Shown here: positions 1 to 11,276 of the stretch, in pieces
Layout of the letters: the number at the start of each line of letters is the position of its first letter
Position numbering within the stretch: the stretch's first letter is position 1
NCBI RefSeq assembly: GCF_000003195.3
Contig: NC_012873.2
Coordinates: forward strand, 18,709,161-18,773,160
DNA length: 64,000 nt
DNA from: Sorghum bicolor
Taxonomy: Eukaryota > Streptophyta > Magnoliopsida > Poales > Poaceae
Direction: 5' to 3'
The notes under the pieces: generated by a model
Database searches by the model: none
Told to the model about the DNA's origin: nothing
What the model saw: only the letters and a program-made list of their open reading frames with translations
Made by a program: the position numbers and the translations under genes

Positions 1-2
1 CG

Positions 3-290
3 TCTCGCCTCGATCAGATCCTCGAGGGTCCGCCTAGAGGCGACGTCGACGCCCCACGGACGGGAGCGCCAAAAGAAGGGCCAGGCGGATCTCACCGTCC
101 CCGCGCTGACACCCCTCCCGCGCCCGCGCCGAGTCAGGTCGCCCCGCGCCCCCAACCTCCCCCTTCACCAAAGGCGGGTGGCCAGGCTAAGCCCCAGGCA
201 ACGGGGCCGTTGACTCGTGGCCGCGCCGCGGCCTCCGAAAAGGGTGAGACTGGCCGCAGGAGCGCTAGCCCCGTCGCCCGTCAGGCGGGG
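3..290 (+). pseudogene. O antisense gene, upstream exon fragment split by A
   Basis: The frame starting at base 3 is open for 96 codons up to base 290; the other two plus-strand frames contain stops. The product is a low-complexity Pro/Ala/Gly/Arg-rich chain with no recognisable domain. If A and one copy of its target site are ignored, the same frame stays open from 55868 to a GTAAGT donor at 55964. I therefore read it as an exon of the antisense gene that continues at 56046-58651. The phase of the join to the 56046 exon is off, so an indel or a different splice site is likely. The 5' end and promoter lie before the window. Confidence 0.6.
286..290. repeat. Target-site duplication of element A (left copy)
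   Basis: CGGGG directly precedes the LTR start (TGTAACAG) at 291. The identical CGGGG at 55863-55867 directly follows the right LTR end (TGTTACA). Confidence 0.95.
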
Positions 291-3200
291 TGTAACAGAA
301 CCGACCAAATTATAAGAGATTAAGCCTAACGGAGACCATTTGCATAGTCAACCCATCAGGCTTAAGCCCATATAATCCCGGTAGTCCGTGAAATCTCAAA
401 GGATTTCAAACCACACATCGCACAACAGCCAAGATCGTAATAAGTTTAGCGGTCGCCATCCACAAATACATCCAGATTACAACATTCATAAAATACATCG
501 GAGTTCTTAAAATTATTACAAACCAAGTTCTTCAAGTAGCGGAAGCTTCATAGTTCGAAAATACAACACACACATTTAGTCTGATACAGTGCCATAGTTC
601 GGTCATTCCAACAAAAGCAAAAGAGAAGACGGAGTGACCATCGCCCTTGGTCTAGTCATCACCCATGGCTGGGTACAGACAGAGGATGCAATAACCATAG
701 TACATTTGACCATCTGCAAAACAACATGGGAGTAGAACCCTGAGTACGAGAAGGTACTCAGCTAGACTTACCCGTCATAAACTTTAAAATAAAGACTCTT
801 CAAGGATCGTGAAGGCTATATAGTGGGATAGCTAACAACCATTTTTGCAAAGCCGCAGGATTTTACTATCATAACCTACATAAATCTTTCTTCTTTTAAT
901 TTGCTCAAGTTGAAAGTGTCATTACCTATTATCTAGGTTTGCACCTGCACTATTACAAGCAAGTATAGGGATATGATAGTACTTCATCATAGCATTCATA
1001 AACCCTTCCATTTTAACTAAAGTGTTCCATAGTCCTTACTACGAGGACGAAGCTCATGTCAAGTGCTCACTATCCAGGAGCGATGGCGATTCGAATCGAT
1101 TTCTAACCAGCTGGCGAGGTATTCCCCACACAAACCACACTCACTGATCAAGTGAGCTACAGATCACCATATTACACTATCCAGGACCAATTCGCGGGTT
1201 CGGCAGGCACCGCCAGTACCCGAGGACCGTTCCGGCGACCGAGGTATCCAAGGTATACCAAGGTTGCGCGCCGCGCCCTCGTCGTTCTCCTCAACCATCA
1301 CCAATACAGTGCATGGCGGCTCGATTCCCGGCCCAGATAGTGTTCAGGCTTCGCGGTCGGAACGACTTATCCTTCTAGCTAAGTGTGGGGCATGCGTTCA
1401 ACATGACAAGAGGGCCGTCAACGACCGGTCCTTAATCGACACAGGCAGGGGCACTATGGTCAACTTACCATAAGACCCTGCCCGGTCTCCAATTCCATTC
1501 CACACTTGGCTATTCTTTTCCCAAAGCAACCACTGCTTACCCAAGCAGGTATCCACCTATATCTCGCAGGTGACAGGGGATCACCCGACTTCTACCGGAC
1601 TAAGCAAGCTAAGCATAGACTCCGTGCCTATCTACATAGGACAAGGTAGGTAAACAAGTAGGGATAACAAGGAGTACATATGCATCAACGGTATCAAGCA
1701 ATTCCTATCACTTAAATGCAGTATAGTAGAACAAGCATAGTATATCCTGTAAGTTAGCGAGAATAGGGAGACTTAGAATGCTCCAGGGCTTGCCTTTCTC
1801 AAACGTGCTGGGTCGGTGATCCGGACACTCCTGGAGTTCCTCTCCGGGTTCCTGTTCTTCCGGAGGTTCCTGCTCCTGAATCTCCTCTGGCTCCTCGGGT
1901 CCCACCTCGTTCTCCTGCGAGCCTGTATGATGCATGTGTGCTCATGTGTGGAGTGCGAGATGCCCGAGTGGATGCTTGCAGGAAAAGGTACCAAATGATC
2001 ATGACATGATGCATAGGTGATTCACTGGGTCATGCTCGTTACAAGGTAGTCAACATCATCCAAGAGTAAGCAATTGGGTTAAACATCTAGTGCATTCTCT
2101 TCTACAATTATTTTCAAGTGTGACCAGCAACCCACAAGTTGCTTCAAAGATACACCAAACCCAAACTTATTCTATTCAACCTATACATACAACAATTCAT
2201 AATTTTCTTTATTCATTTCTAGGCCCATTAAAATTTACATGCAGTTCTGTTCATCAATAAATTCCATAAAAATTACAGAAGACTACCAGTCAAGCATAAA
2301 GTCTACTGTAAATTTTTCATAATTTTGGGATACTTAGTTTGAGCCACAAAAATCACAAGATTATTACATAAAGGCAATTACAATTACTCTACTGTGGTGT
2401 AAGTGTCAAAAAGCAGATTTCATATTTTTAGAATTTGTGTAATATCATAAGAAACATCCACAAAAATTTCTAGATTAATTGCATGAATTAAATTTTTATT
2501 AAAAATCATAAACCACTGCCATGCAAGCATTTAAATTACCATAAATTCATTTATACACCAAATAATGTGTAGCAATATTTTCCCAGTGAGTAAACATACA
2601 TGCAGAGCCAACAAATCAAGTTTCACATTTTTCTGAACCCTATTTTAATTACTATGCATTTTCCAAGTTTAGCAAAAACATGGATTGAATATTTTCATAC
2701 AGAAAAGTTACTCAAACATGACATGCAATTACATCAAACTGTAGATCTGGAAATATAGAGCACACCAAAATTTATTTCATCAAATTTGGAGCTGTAGAAC
2801 TCAAGATATGAATTTTACAAGTTTGGAATCGATTTCTGGAAAACATTTATTCAAGAAAACCGACGAAAAAGGCTAAACACACCCAGATCTACACCCACCG
2901 GGGTCCCCCTGCGACTGACAGTGGGCCTCTGGCCCCACTGTTCAGCGAGACCGAGAGGGAGCTCACCTCCGACGAGCAGATCTCGTCGGCGGTGAGGTTC
3001 CCAGCCACGGGGTGAGCACCATCGTGCTCCCCGCAGCGAGGCGCACCCAGCGGTACCCTCGGATTGACCGGAGGATGGCCGGAGCACCTCCGACGAGCGT
3101 GCATGGCAGCACGGCGGCGCTGCTCGCCATGGCCAGGCCGCTCCGGCGCGGTAGAGCGTGCGCAAACGGCTCTCCGAGCTTCCTCACCACCCTACCGACC

Positions 3201-4213
3201 TAGCGCAACCAAAAACCAGCGAAAAGAGGCAGGGAAACGCAAGATCCGTCACGGCGGAGTACTCCGGCGAGCTCGGGGTAACTCCAGCGAGCTATTCACG
3301 GCGCTCGACGGACTCTCACCTCGGTAGAACTCTCGCACAAGCTTACCCTAACGATGGCGAAGGCGCTGGTGGCTTCAGTGTCGAGTTTTGGCCACCGGAG
3401 TGGCCGGCGGTGAGCAGCGGAGCTGCTCCGGCGATGGCGCTGCGGCGGAGTTCTACGGCTCGGTTGCGCTCGCGAGCGGAGGGAGGAAGGAGAAGGGCGC
3501 GGGTGACAGGATGGAGGGAATGGTCTGGGAGCCCGAGCCGGCGTCCCGACCAGGGGGGGTTGGAGGCCGGCCGCGGCGCGCTCCTCGCCGGCGTACGGCC
3601 GCCACGTGGCCGACGCTGGCTAGTACGAGGCGCGTCCGCGCGCGCGGGAGAGAGGGGGAGGGAGAAGCAGGCCGGGCCGCTCGCTGGGCCGAAAGGGAGG
3701 CGGGGTTGGCCCAGCAGCGCCTGCCCCTTTTCTATTTTTTTTTTTGAATTTCTTTTCTCAAATTATTTTCTAAATTCATTTGGACTAATTTAAATTCATT
3801 TTCACCTCTTGCCCCCAAAAGCAAAGTTGTCCCAAAACAAAAACCCTACAACTTTGTTTTAATAAGTAAGACCAAATTCCAAATAGAATTTGAATTACAA
3901 ATTAAAATTAGTTCTAGGTTTCCAAATAAATTCATTTTGAAGATTTTTGTATAAATTCCATTTCTCAAATTCTATAGCTCCAAAAATTGCACAAAAATAT
4001 TCTTAATTCTTCTTACACATAACTCACCCTAGTTTGAATATTTCACATTTTTAGAAGGAAGCATCATATTTTTAGCATAATTAAAACACATGAAATAAAG
4101 CACATAAAATCATGTTTTGAGATGAATGACATGCTCATGATGCTATGCTTGATGAGAATGCTTATGCATGTTATGATAGGGCTAAATGCATGATTAACAC
4201 CTAGGGTGTTACA
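291..4213 (-). repeat. Element A 3' LTR
   Basis: The copy is 3,923 bp, bounded by TGTAACA and TGTTACA. It pairs with 51943-55862 at roughly 98% identity by eye. A CpG-dense block lies at about 2880-3720 and AT-rich sequence on both sides. Positions 740-761 carry the conserved inverted repeat CTGAGTAC/GTACTCAG, followed on the coding strand by GGTAAGT (771-766). Short open frames inside the GC-rich block are not supported as genes. Confidence 0.93.
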
Positions 4214-4251
4214 GCCTTTCCCCCCTTAGGGAAATCTCGTCCCGAGATTTC
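4214..4251 (-). other. Element A polypurine tract and adjacent inverted repeat
   Basis: On the coding strand AAGGGGGGAAAGGC abuts the 3' LTR (4214-4227) and is the plus-strand priming tract. Immediately upstream (4231-4251) is a perfect 9-bp inverted repeat, GAAATCTCG/CGAGATTTC, with a 3-base loop. The same hairpin sits at the same place in element D (36874-36892). Confidence 0.85.
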
Positions 4252-6043
4252 AGGTTACTAACCATTTCTTATGAAATTTTGGATAAACTGTTTTTAGATA
4301 ATCCTCAGTTTCCCAGGTGGCATCCCTATCGTCATGATGACTCCACACCACCTTGTATGTTCTGACAATTCTGTTTCGGGTTACCCGTTCCTTGGTATCC
4401 ACAATTCCCACTGGCTGCTCCTTATACTCTAAGTCTGCTTTTATTTTGATCCCTCGAGGTTCAATTCTTTGCTCAGGTACTTTCAAACATTTCCGCAGTT
4501 GCGACACATGGAAGACCGGAAAGATCGAGCTCAACTCTTCAGGTAACTGAATCTTGTAGGCGACGGGGCCTTTCCTCTCCAGTATTTGGTACGGTCCCAC
4601 ATATCTGGGTGCAAGCTTGCTTTGAACTCGGAAACGTTGAACTTTCTTCATTGGCGTAACCTTGAGGTACACATAGTCACCTACTTTGAATTCAAGTGGC
4701 CTTCTCCTCTTATCAGCATAACTCTTTTGTCGTGATTGTGCCGCTTGCATATGCTGCTGTATAATTTGCACCTTCTTCTCGGCCTCATTCACGAAGTCGA
4801 TACCATAGTATCTTCTTTCCCCACGTTCAACCCAGTTTAACGGAGTTCTACACCTCCGACCATACAAAGCTTCGAACGGGGCCATTTTGATGCTCTCTTG
4901 ATAACTGTTATTGTAGGAGAATTCAGCCAGAGGTAACCATGACTCCCATGATCCCTTGGACGATAGCACACAGGCCCTCAGCATATCTTCTAACACTTGA
5001 TTTAGCCTCTCCGTTTGACCTGAGGTCTGAGGATGGTACGCCGTGCTTCTTATCAGACTGGTCCCCAAACTCTTATGCATGCGCTCCCAGAAATGAGCGG
5101 TGAACTGTGGTCCTCTATCTGATATGATGGTCTTGGGAATACATGGCAACTTAACAATCTCAGCCATATATATATCGGCATTCTCGGGAGGTCTGTATGT
5201 GTTCTTAACTGGAATGAAATGAGCCGACTTGGTTAATCGATCTATGATTACCCAAATCGAGTCATTCCCCTTCCTCGTGGTTGGTAAACCTGTGATAAAG
5301 TCCATACTGACCTCTTCCCATTTCCACTCTAGAACTGATAACGGTTGCAACAGACCTGCAGGTTTCATATGGATGGCCTTAACTCTGCAACACGTGTCAC
5401 AACGGGCCACATATGCGGCTATTTCATTCTTCATCTTGGTCCACCAAAAGTGGGGTCTTAGGTCTTGATACATTTTACTACTGCCAGGATGAATAGAAAG
5501 CTTGGAGAGATGGGCTTCATCCATGATGCGATTCTTCAATTCCCGATCCTTCGGGACTACTAACCGATGTTGAAACCACAGTACCCCTTTCTCATCAACT
5601 CGAAACTGAGTTTTTGGGTCGTCTTTGATCCTCTCTTTGATGTGGAATATACCTTTGTCTGCCTTCTGACCTTCAATGACTTGACTCTCGAGTGAACAAC
5701 TGAGTTTTATGTGACATAAGACCTCAGGATGCATGAGATTGAACCCATCTTCAAACAACGGTTGAACCACTTGATAGTGCAGTTTACGACTCAACGCATC
5801 TGTTACCACATTAGCTTTGCCTGGATGGTAGTGAACTTCCAGATCATAGTCCTTGATTAACTCCAACCACCGTCGTTGCCTCATATTTAGCTCGGATTGA
5901 GTGAAGATGTACTTCAAACTCTTATGATCAGTATAAACGTGACATTTATTTCCCAGTAAATAGTGTCTCCAAATCTTCAAAGCATGTACCACTGCTGCTA
6001 ACTCGAGGTCGTGAGTGGGGTAGTTGACTTCGTGCTTTCTCAA
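4250..6043 (-). pseudogene. Element A pol, C-terminal part: RNase H, integrase and chromodomain-like tail
   Basis: A 597-codon segment in frame with the upstream RT. The N-terminal ~90 residues are the end of Ty3-type RNase H ([11 protein letters not shown], then the ADALSRK-type hinge, here TDALSRK). The integrase zinc-binding motif follows (two His, then C-D-T-C), and then the catalytic core. All three acidic catalytic positions look intact: the D in [10 protein letters not shown], the D in ISDRGPQF and the E in [14 protein letters not shown]-like segment (YVGPYQIL) precedes a C-terminal chromodomain-like stretch with YKVVW and ATWETEDYL, which in chromoviruses directs integration to particular chromatin. 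A TAG at 6046-6044, where D has Gln, cuts it off from the RT. The segment ends 36 bp before the LTR. Confidence 0.9.
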
Positions 6044-6895
6044 CTATCGGGAAGCATAAGCTATCACCCTGCCATCTTGCATCAACACACACCCCAGGCC
6101 ACTCTTCAATGCGTCACAAAACACATCAAAAGGCTTCTCTATATTGGGTTGTGCCAGAACGGGAGCAGTGGTTAGCAACTTTCGCAAGGCGCGGAAGGCT
6201 AACTCACACCCCTCCGTCCAGACAAACTTATGATCCTTTTGTAGCAAACTTGTCATTGGCTTAGCAATCTTGGAGAAGTCAGGTATGAATCGACGATAAT
6301 ACTCGGCCAGACCAAGAAAACTTCTAACTTCCGAGACAGAAGTTGGTGCCTTCCAGTCCATGACTTCCTGCACTTTCGACGGATCCACAGCAATCCCTTC
6401 TTCAGACAGAATGTGCCCTAGGAAAGGAACTTTCTTCAACCAGAACTCACACTTGCTGAACTTGGCATATAACTGATGCTCTCGTAATCGTGTTAACACG
6501 GTTTTCAGATGCTCGGCATGGTCTTGCTCATTTTCTGAATAAACCAGGATATCATCGATAAACACCACAACAAACTTATCCAATTCTGGCATAAAGACTG
6601 AATTCATCAGATACATAAAGTATGCAGGAGCATTTGTCAACCCAAAGGACATGACAAGGTACTCATACAACCCATATCTGGTGGAAAAAGCAGTCTTCGA
6701 GATATCTTGCGGACGAATCTTGATTTGATGATACCCAGACCTCAAATCTATCTTGGAAAACACTTTTGCCTTGGACAACTGATCAAACAGGATATCGATC
6801 CTTGGCAAGGGATACTTATTCTTGATTGTCACTGCATTGAGTGGATGATAGTCCACGCACATGCGCAACGATTGATCCTTCTTTTTCACAAACAA
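6044..6895 (-). pseudogene. Element A reverse transcriptase
   Basis: This segment copies element RNA into cDNA. It starts just after the RPSS...WG motif and holds [19 protein letters not shown], the [15 protein letters not shown] block, the FGLTNAP block and the catalytic box [11 protein letters not shown] near 6551-6562, with both Asp present. The N-terminal part of RNase H (PFDVFCDA) follows. Nonsense codons bound it at both ends: a TGA near 6916-6914, where D reads Ser-Pro-Trp, and the TAG at 6046-6044, where D reads Gln. The frame is otherwise open, so relatively few mutations have accumulated. Confidence 0.92.
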
Positions 6896-6913
6896 AGCCG
6901 GACAACCCCATTC

Positions 6914-7366
6914 TCACGAACTTGGCCGGATGAATCCTTTATCCAGCAACTCCTTTAGTTGATTTTTCAACTCGGCGAGTTCGTTAGGTGGCATCCGGTA
7001 CGGCCTTCTAGATATTGGTGCTGTACCTGGTATCAACTCGATTGCAAACTCTACCTCCCTTACTGGGGGAAGTCCTGGTAATTCCTTGGGAAAAACATCA
7101 GGGAAGTCACAGACTACTGGGATCTGTGGTAAGGGAACCACATGCGTAGCACAAGAGATGCTAGCAAAGTCAAGACGACGGGGCAGAGGTACTTGAAAAG
7201 AGTTGTTGCCCTGTGGTTCTCTGAGGGATAACATCCTTTTCCCAGTATCTATGACGGCATCCCATTCCCTCATCCAGTTCATGCCCATGATAACATCCAG
7301 AACTAACCCAGGCATGACCACTAGATTTACCCAAAAAACTCGGTCACTTATATCCAGGGTTGCCCC
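6914..7366 (-). pseudogene. Element A protease end and protease-RT linker
   Basis: The segment continues the protease fold after its catalytic region: [11 protein letters not shown] is the conserved hydrophobic-D-V-I-L-G-M block near the end of plant gypsy retropepsins. The linker to RT follows, with [19 protein letters not shown] and [18 protein letters not shown], which is nearly the same in element D. A stop at 7369-7367 separates it from the zinc knuckle and protease active site. The aligned codon in D is Arg, so CGA to TGA is a likely cause. Confidence 0.88.
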
Positions 7367-7849
7367 TCAAACCACTCTATTGGTCAACACATCTGCCCCT
7401 GCTGAGCTGATGTGGTAGCCATAAGCCAGATATGTAACCGGTTGACTATGCTTTTGTGCAATTGCTTGGCTCATGAATGAATGCGATGATCCAGAATCAA
7501 ACAAAACAACTGCAAGATGTTGGTTGACAGAGAACATACCAGCTGTTACCGGTTCTCCTTCCGGGATCTCCTCGATCGAGGTATGGTGCACACGAGCTGG
7601 ATAGGTTGGCTGCTGCCTCTTGGGGTAGGGACATTCCTTAGCAAAGTGCCCCATCTTGTGGCAGTTATAGCATGGACCCTTGGGCGCATTGTTGACGGCA
7701 GGTGCTGCAGCTTGAATTGCCTTTGGCTTGGCAGGGGCTATTGCCACCTTGTACGGCTTCTGCTGTGTTGGATGCCCGGTGTTCCTTCTCTGCGGCGGTC
7801 GGAACCTAGCACCTGGGGCAGGGGGACAATACTGCTGCCGCCCTGTCAC
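7367..7849 (-). pseudogene. Element A nucleocapsid zinc knuckle and protease active site
   Basis: A basic, Pro/Ala-rich stretch leads to a zinc knuckle of the standard form C-X2-C-X4-H-X4-C (CYNCHKMGHFAKEC, around 7672-7631), which binds element RNA during packaging. About 45 residues on comes the aspartic protease active site VVLFDSGSSHSFMS. The order gag-NC-PR in one frame matches D. The frame ends at TGA 7369-7367. Confidence 0.9.
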
Positions 7850-8476
7850 GGGTGCCCTAGGCTGGGATGATCCGGCTTGAAAATCCCTCTTTCGTGACTT
7901 GGATGCACTGTAGTTGTTATTATTGTTTTCCTGGGTTAGGCAGTCACTGATGTAGGCATTGAAGGTAGCCTTGGCTCATGTACCCATGGTCTTCAGCATC
8001 TTTGGATTCAAGCCTCTCTAGAAACTAGCAATCTTCTTGGCCTCCGTGTTCACAAACTCAGGGGCATAGCGAGCGAGATTGTTGAAAGCGTGTAGATACT
8101 CCTTCACAGATTTCGTCCCCTAGGACAGCCTCATGAACTCCCCGATCTTCATTTCCACTAACCCCGGAGGAATATAATTTCCCTGAAAAGCGGTGGTGAA
8201 GCGGTTCCAGGTAATTGGGGTCCCCTCTGGGTAGGTGGTACGGTGATGGGACCACCAAATCCCAGCGGGTCCTTGCAACTGATGTGCCGCATACTCAGCC
8301 TTAAGTTCTTCTGTCATTCGGAGAAGACGAAACTTCTGCTCCATAGTGTTGATCCACTCATCCGCCTCGAGCGGTTCCAAAGCCTCTTTGAAAATTGGTG
8401 GCTTGGTATCCATGAAGTCCTTGAATGAGCTGTACTGGTTGACTTCACGGCCGCCCTGGTTATCCCCACGACGGGT
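7850..8476 (-). pseudogene. Element A gag (capsid domain), downstream part
   Basis: The retrotransposon gag fold is recognisable from [39 protein letters not shown] and WWSHHRTTYPEGTP, each matching gag of D closely. Premature stops fall at 8122-8120 (D has Gln), 8020-8018 (D has Lys) and 7978-7976. B is inserted at the upstream end; the 5' part of gag is at 49535-49756 and the two halves are in the same frame. The Lys-to-stop change is a transversion, so not all damage is deamination. Confidence 0.88.
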
Positions 8477-8481
8477 GTTGT
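8477..8481. repeat. Target-site duplication of element B (left copy)
   Basis: GTTGT precedes the LTR start TGTTGACGG at 8482. It is repeated at 49535-49539 just after the right LTR end (TATCAACA). Confidence 0.95.
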
Positions 8482-9695
8482 TGTTGACGGTTCTTAAGTA
8501 TCAATTTTAATTATCAAATAAACAAGAGAAAGGACCAATATGCAATCAACACCTAGAATTAGGGTTTGATCTGACAGAATTCCACGAGTTTTGTTGTTTA
8601 TCTGTTTCTGCAGGGGGTTATCGGGAAATAAGGAAGAAAGGCACACATGTCGGGATTACATAGAGATATCAACGCACCACGTAATTTTACATCATCTAGA
8701 AGACTCCAGAAGCCACGAGACCGAAGCGGAGGCGAAACTGGGCCAGGCCCAGGGCGCCCGCCCCCCTCTGGAGCCAGATCAGGACTCTCTTCGTTCGGGA
8801 TATTCCACCGACCTATTGGATCAAGAAAAACATAGTACAACCTCGCCTATCGACCCAAAAACGCATAGAAGGGGAGGACTATATAAGCAAGCCCCCCCTG
8901 GCCCCTGGAGAAGACATGAAGAAATTATCATAGAGACTGAGGGGTGCCCTCGAAGGAAAACCTCTTCTCTAATTAATATCTCTTTTTAGGCTTAGCAATC
9001 AATGTAAGGTAGAAATAGATCTTCTAGTTTCTACTAGATTGAGAGAGATAGAGTGGAGGTGTAGATTGGAGGAAGCCCGGCCTATCGGTGTCTACTCCAA
9101 GCTTATACCTGCGGGATCAAGTTCTCCTAACCCGAAGCTTGCTCCTAGGATTCTTCAGTAATTCGACTTCTAAATTCTAGTAAGTTCTTGTTTTATTGTT
9201 CTTATGGTTTATGAGTTTACTTTAATCTCTTCGCGTAGAGTTTAGAGTAATCATTGCTGGCGTAAACGTGGTGTTTAGGCTGGGGTACTCATAGATATTC
9301 CCTGACTAGCTGGACCGTGGTAGTAGTGAGGAACGTGACAATTCCGAGCTACCTTTGTAGATCACATCTCGTTAGCAGGAAGGATAGGGTTTATAGGTGC
9401 GGGTCGAACATCCTTTGTGTTGTCTAGATTCCGTTAGCCTCCCCATTAGAACAGTAGATCTTCCTTACCAAGGTTAGAAGGAGACTACGGTTGCAGTCTT
9501 CTCTATTTATCACTCACATCGAAAGACATTCTTTGTGCCTAAAGGTTAGTAGTAATAGACCGGTTAGTCAGATGCACTCTTTCTCCTAGTGGTAAAAAAA
9601 TAAATACGATACTCTGGATAACCTCCCGGGTGAAATGCTCACCGATATCCGTGCGCTTGCGGATCAATTCCTTATTGCGTTCCCAAATATCAACA
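8482..9695 (+). repeat. Element B 5' LTR
   Basis: The copy is 1,214 bp and pairs with 48303-49534. About 21 substitutions are visible by eye. There is one indel: the right copy has about 18 extra bases in a GC-rich tract near 48580. A TATATAA box is at 8880-8886. Confidence 0.93.
8880..8886 (+). promoter_or_regulatory. TATA box of the element B LTR
   Basis: GGACTATATAAGC lies two-thirds of the way from the LTR start to a plausible start site near 8910. The identical box is in the 3' LTR at 48719-48725. Confidence 0.7.
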
Positions 9696-9703
9696 AGCAT
9701 TTC

Positions 9704-9720
9704 TGGCGCCGTTGCCGGGG
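9704..9720 (+). other. Element B primer-binding site (tRNA-Asp type)
   Basis: TGGCGCCGTTGCCGGGG lies 8 bp after the LTR end. This is the PBS I know from cereal Athila elements, complementary to the 3' end of tRNA-Asp. The leader then runs to the gag ATG at 9827. Confidence 0.85.
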
Positions 9721-9826
9721 AGAAAGACGGTTGCTGAGATAACCTGTGTCTTGCTATTAGCTTGTATCTATACTTTTATCTTTTTTATCTTTTATATCCT
9801 TTATTTATTTTCTTTACTCTTACCTT

Positions 9827-10711
9827 ATGGAAAACCAAAATTCTAAATCGATCCATGAGTCTGCAATCCCTTTAGCAACTGACCTTTTACCATGGGAATC
9901 ATCACAGCCTATCCAAACATCCCAGTATAAGTTAATTTCTAGGTTGATTGCCATGATTCAAAACCTATCTTTTTCGGGAAAGGAAGACGAAAACCCTTAC
10001 CTTCATATTAGAGATTTTGAGCAAACATGTGATTGTCTTCGCATTGAAGGCATTTCTGATAAGACTTTACGTTGGAAGCTTTTTCCTTTTTCTTTAAGGG
10101 GAGAAGCTAGACAATGGTACAGTCAGAAGGTAAGTCAACAACAAGGTGAATGGGGAGTTTTACGAGCCAACTTTTGTCTAGATTTCTATTCCCTTGACCG
10201 TATAGCCGACCTTAGACTCGAAGTCCTATCTTTTAAACAAAAAGATAATGAAACTTTGGGAAAATCCTGGAAACGTTTTTCTGATCTTTTAGAATCTGGT
10301 CCAAACCTTAATCTTGAAGACCCTGTTCTTTTATTTCACTTTTTTCGAGGTCTTCAGAAAAATCACAAATAAATGCTACACACAATGTCTAGAGGTTCTT
10401 TCTTTCGCATCCCTGCTGATGAAGCTAGAGTGATCCTAGATAGAATCCTAGAAGCGGAGATGGATAATACCCTTCATGATAAAACCTACGAAGCTGAAGT
10501 AGACACTCTGCCAAATTCTTTATCTACTTTAGCTATCCCAAGTTCTGAGCCACAAGAGGAAGAAATTCCACCACCGGACTTCATGCTGGATATAGAATCC
10601 GATCTTTTTGCCGATTTTGGAAATATTTCAAACTACCATTCTATTGACAAACCCCAAAACGGCCAATTTAGCATTTATTTACCAAGTGAATATCAATTGA
10701 GAGAGCTTATC
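9827..10711 (+). pseudogene. Element B gag
   Basis: The frame starts at ATG 9827 and encodes a gag capsid-type protein: LFPFSLRGEARQWYSQ, then FSDLLESGPNL and LLFHFFRGL, the usual plant retrotransposon gag landmarks. A TAA at 10370-10372 interrupts it. The next codon is ATG and the same frame runs on to 10711, where solo LTR C is inserted. Beyond C and one copy of its target site the frame is still open into the protease-like region at 14520. I see no Cys-His zinc knuckle anywhere in it, unlike the other elements here. An acidic Pro-rich segment (EEEIPPPDFMLDIESDLF) lies before the break. Confidence 0.85.
10707..10711. repeat. Target-site duplication of solo LTR C (left copy)
   Basis: TTATC precedes the LTR start at 10712 and is repeated at 14515-14519 after GGTGTGACA. 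Confidence 0.85.
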
Positions 10712-11267
10712 TATAACACTCCAAAATTTTTAATTTTGGATTGTTATTAGAAAACACTAAATTAAATAAGGATTTAAAATTTTTCTAAAATATTACAAGA
10801 TTTTTTTTATTAATTATTGTCATTATAAAATGAGAAAAATGTGAAATTCCAAAATTTTTGTAAAGAAAAGTGAAGGGTGTTTTGTTTTGTTATTGTGTGC
10901 TTTGTGCTCTAGTTTTTACTTGGGTTTGTTGTTTTTGTGCATGCTAAGATTTTACAAATACGTTTAGATGCCGTCCGATCCTTTCCGAGAATTTTCTGGA
11001 CTTTTTCGAGTTTTTTCCCATTTTCTAGAACAAAATCTATTTTTTTATATGCTCTAAAATTCTTTTTCATGGACACCAAAAACTTTATTTGGATTGATCA
11101 ACTCTCAATATATCTCTAAAAGTTTTCCTTTAATTTTTAGAATTTTGGAAATATTTTTCAGGGCTTTAAAATGATTTCAGCTTTTTCTAGAATTATCTTT
11201 GAACTAAAAATGAATTTCTAAAAATCCCGTAATTAATAATTTTTGAAACTTTTCCAAACCCTAGACC

Positions 11268-11276
11268 TATATATAT
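11268..11276 (+). promoter_or_regulatory. Candidate TATA box of solo LTR C
   Basis: CCTATATATATGCC sits about 550 bp into the LTR, just ahead of the GC-rich block. If it is used, the GC-rich block and the rest of the LTR would be transcribed leader. Confidence 0.5.

Larger units (their letters stand above)
1..290 (-). mobile_element. Left fragment of the outermost Tat-lineage LTR retrotransposon (O)
   Basis: This GC-rich stretch is the continuation of the sequence that resumes at 55863; element A splits the two. The last five bases (CGGGG) are repeated at 55863-55867 as the target-site duplication of A. The fragment belongs to the 3' half of O, where an antisense gene runs on the plus strand opposite to pol. 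The LTRs of O are outside the window, so its full size and age cannot be read. Confidence 0.85.

Noticed and set aside
1..290. Separate host gene at the left edge
   Set aside because: The CGGGG target site and the continuing frame at 55868 show that it is part of O.
3158..3793. 211-codon open frame in the 3' LTR of A and similar frames in 55041-55442
   Set aside because: Arg/Gly-rich reading of a CpG-dense LTR block; frames overlap on both strands, differ between the two LTR copies and match no family.
10739..10760. TGTTATTAG as the start of solo LTR C
   Set aside because: No matching target site is found there; TTATC before 10712 matches the right side and keeps the frame of B.
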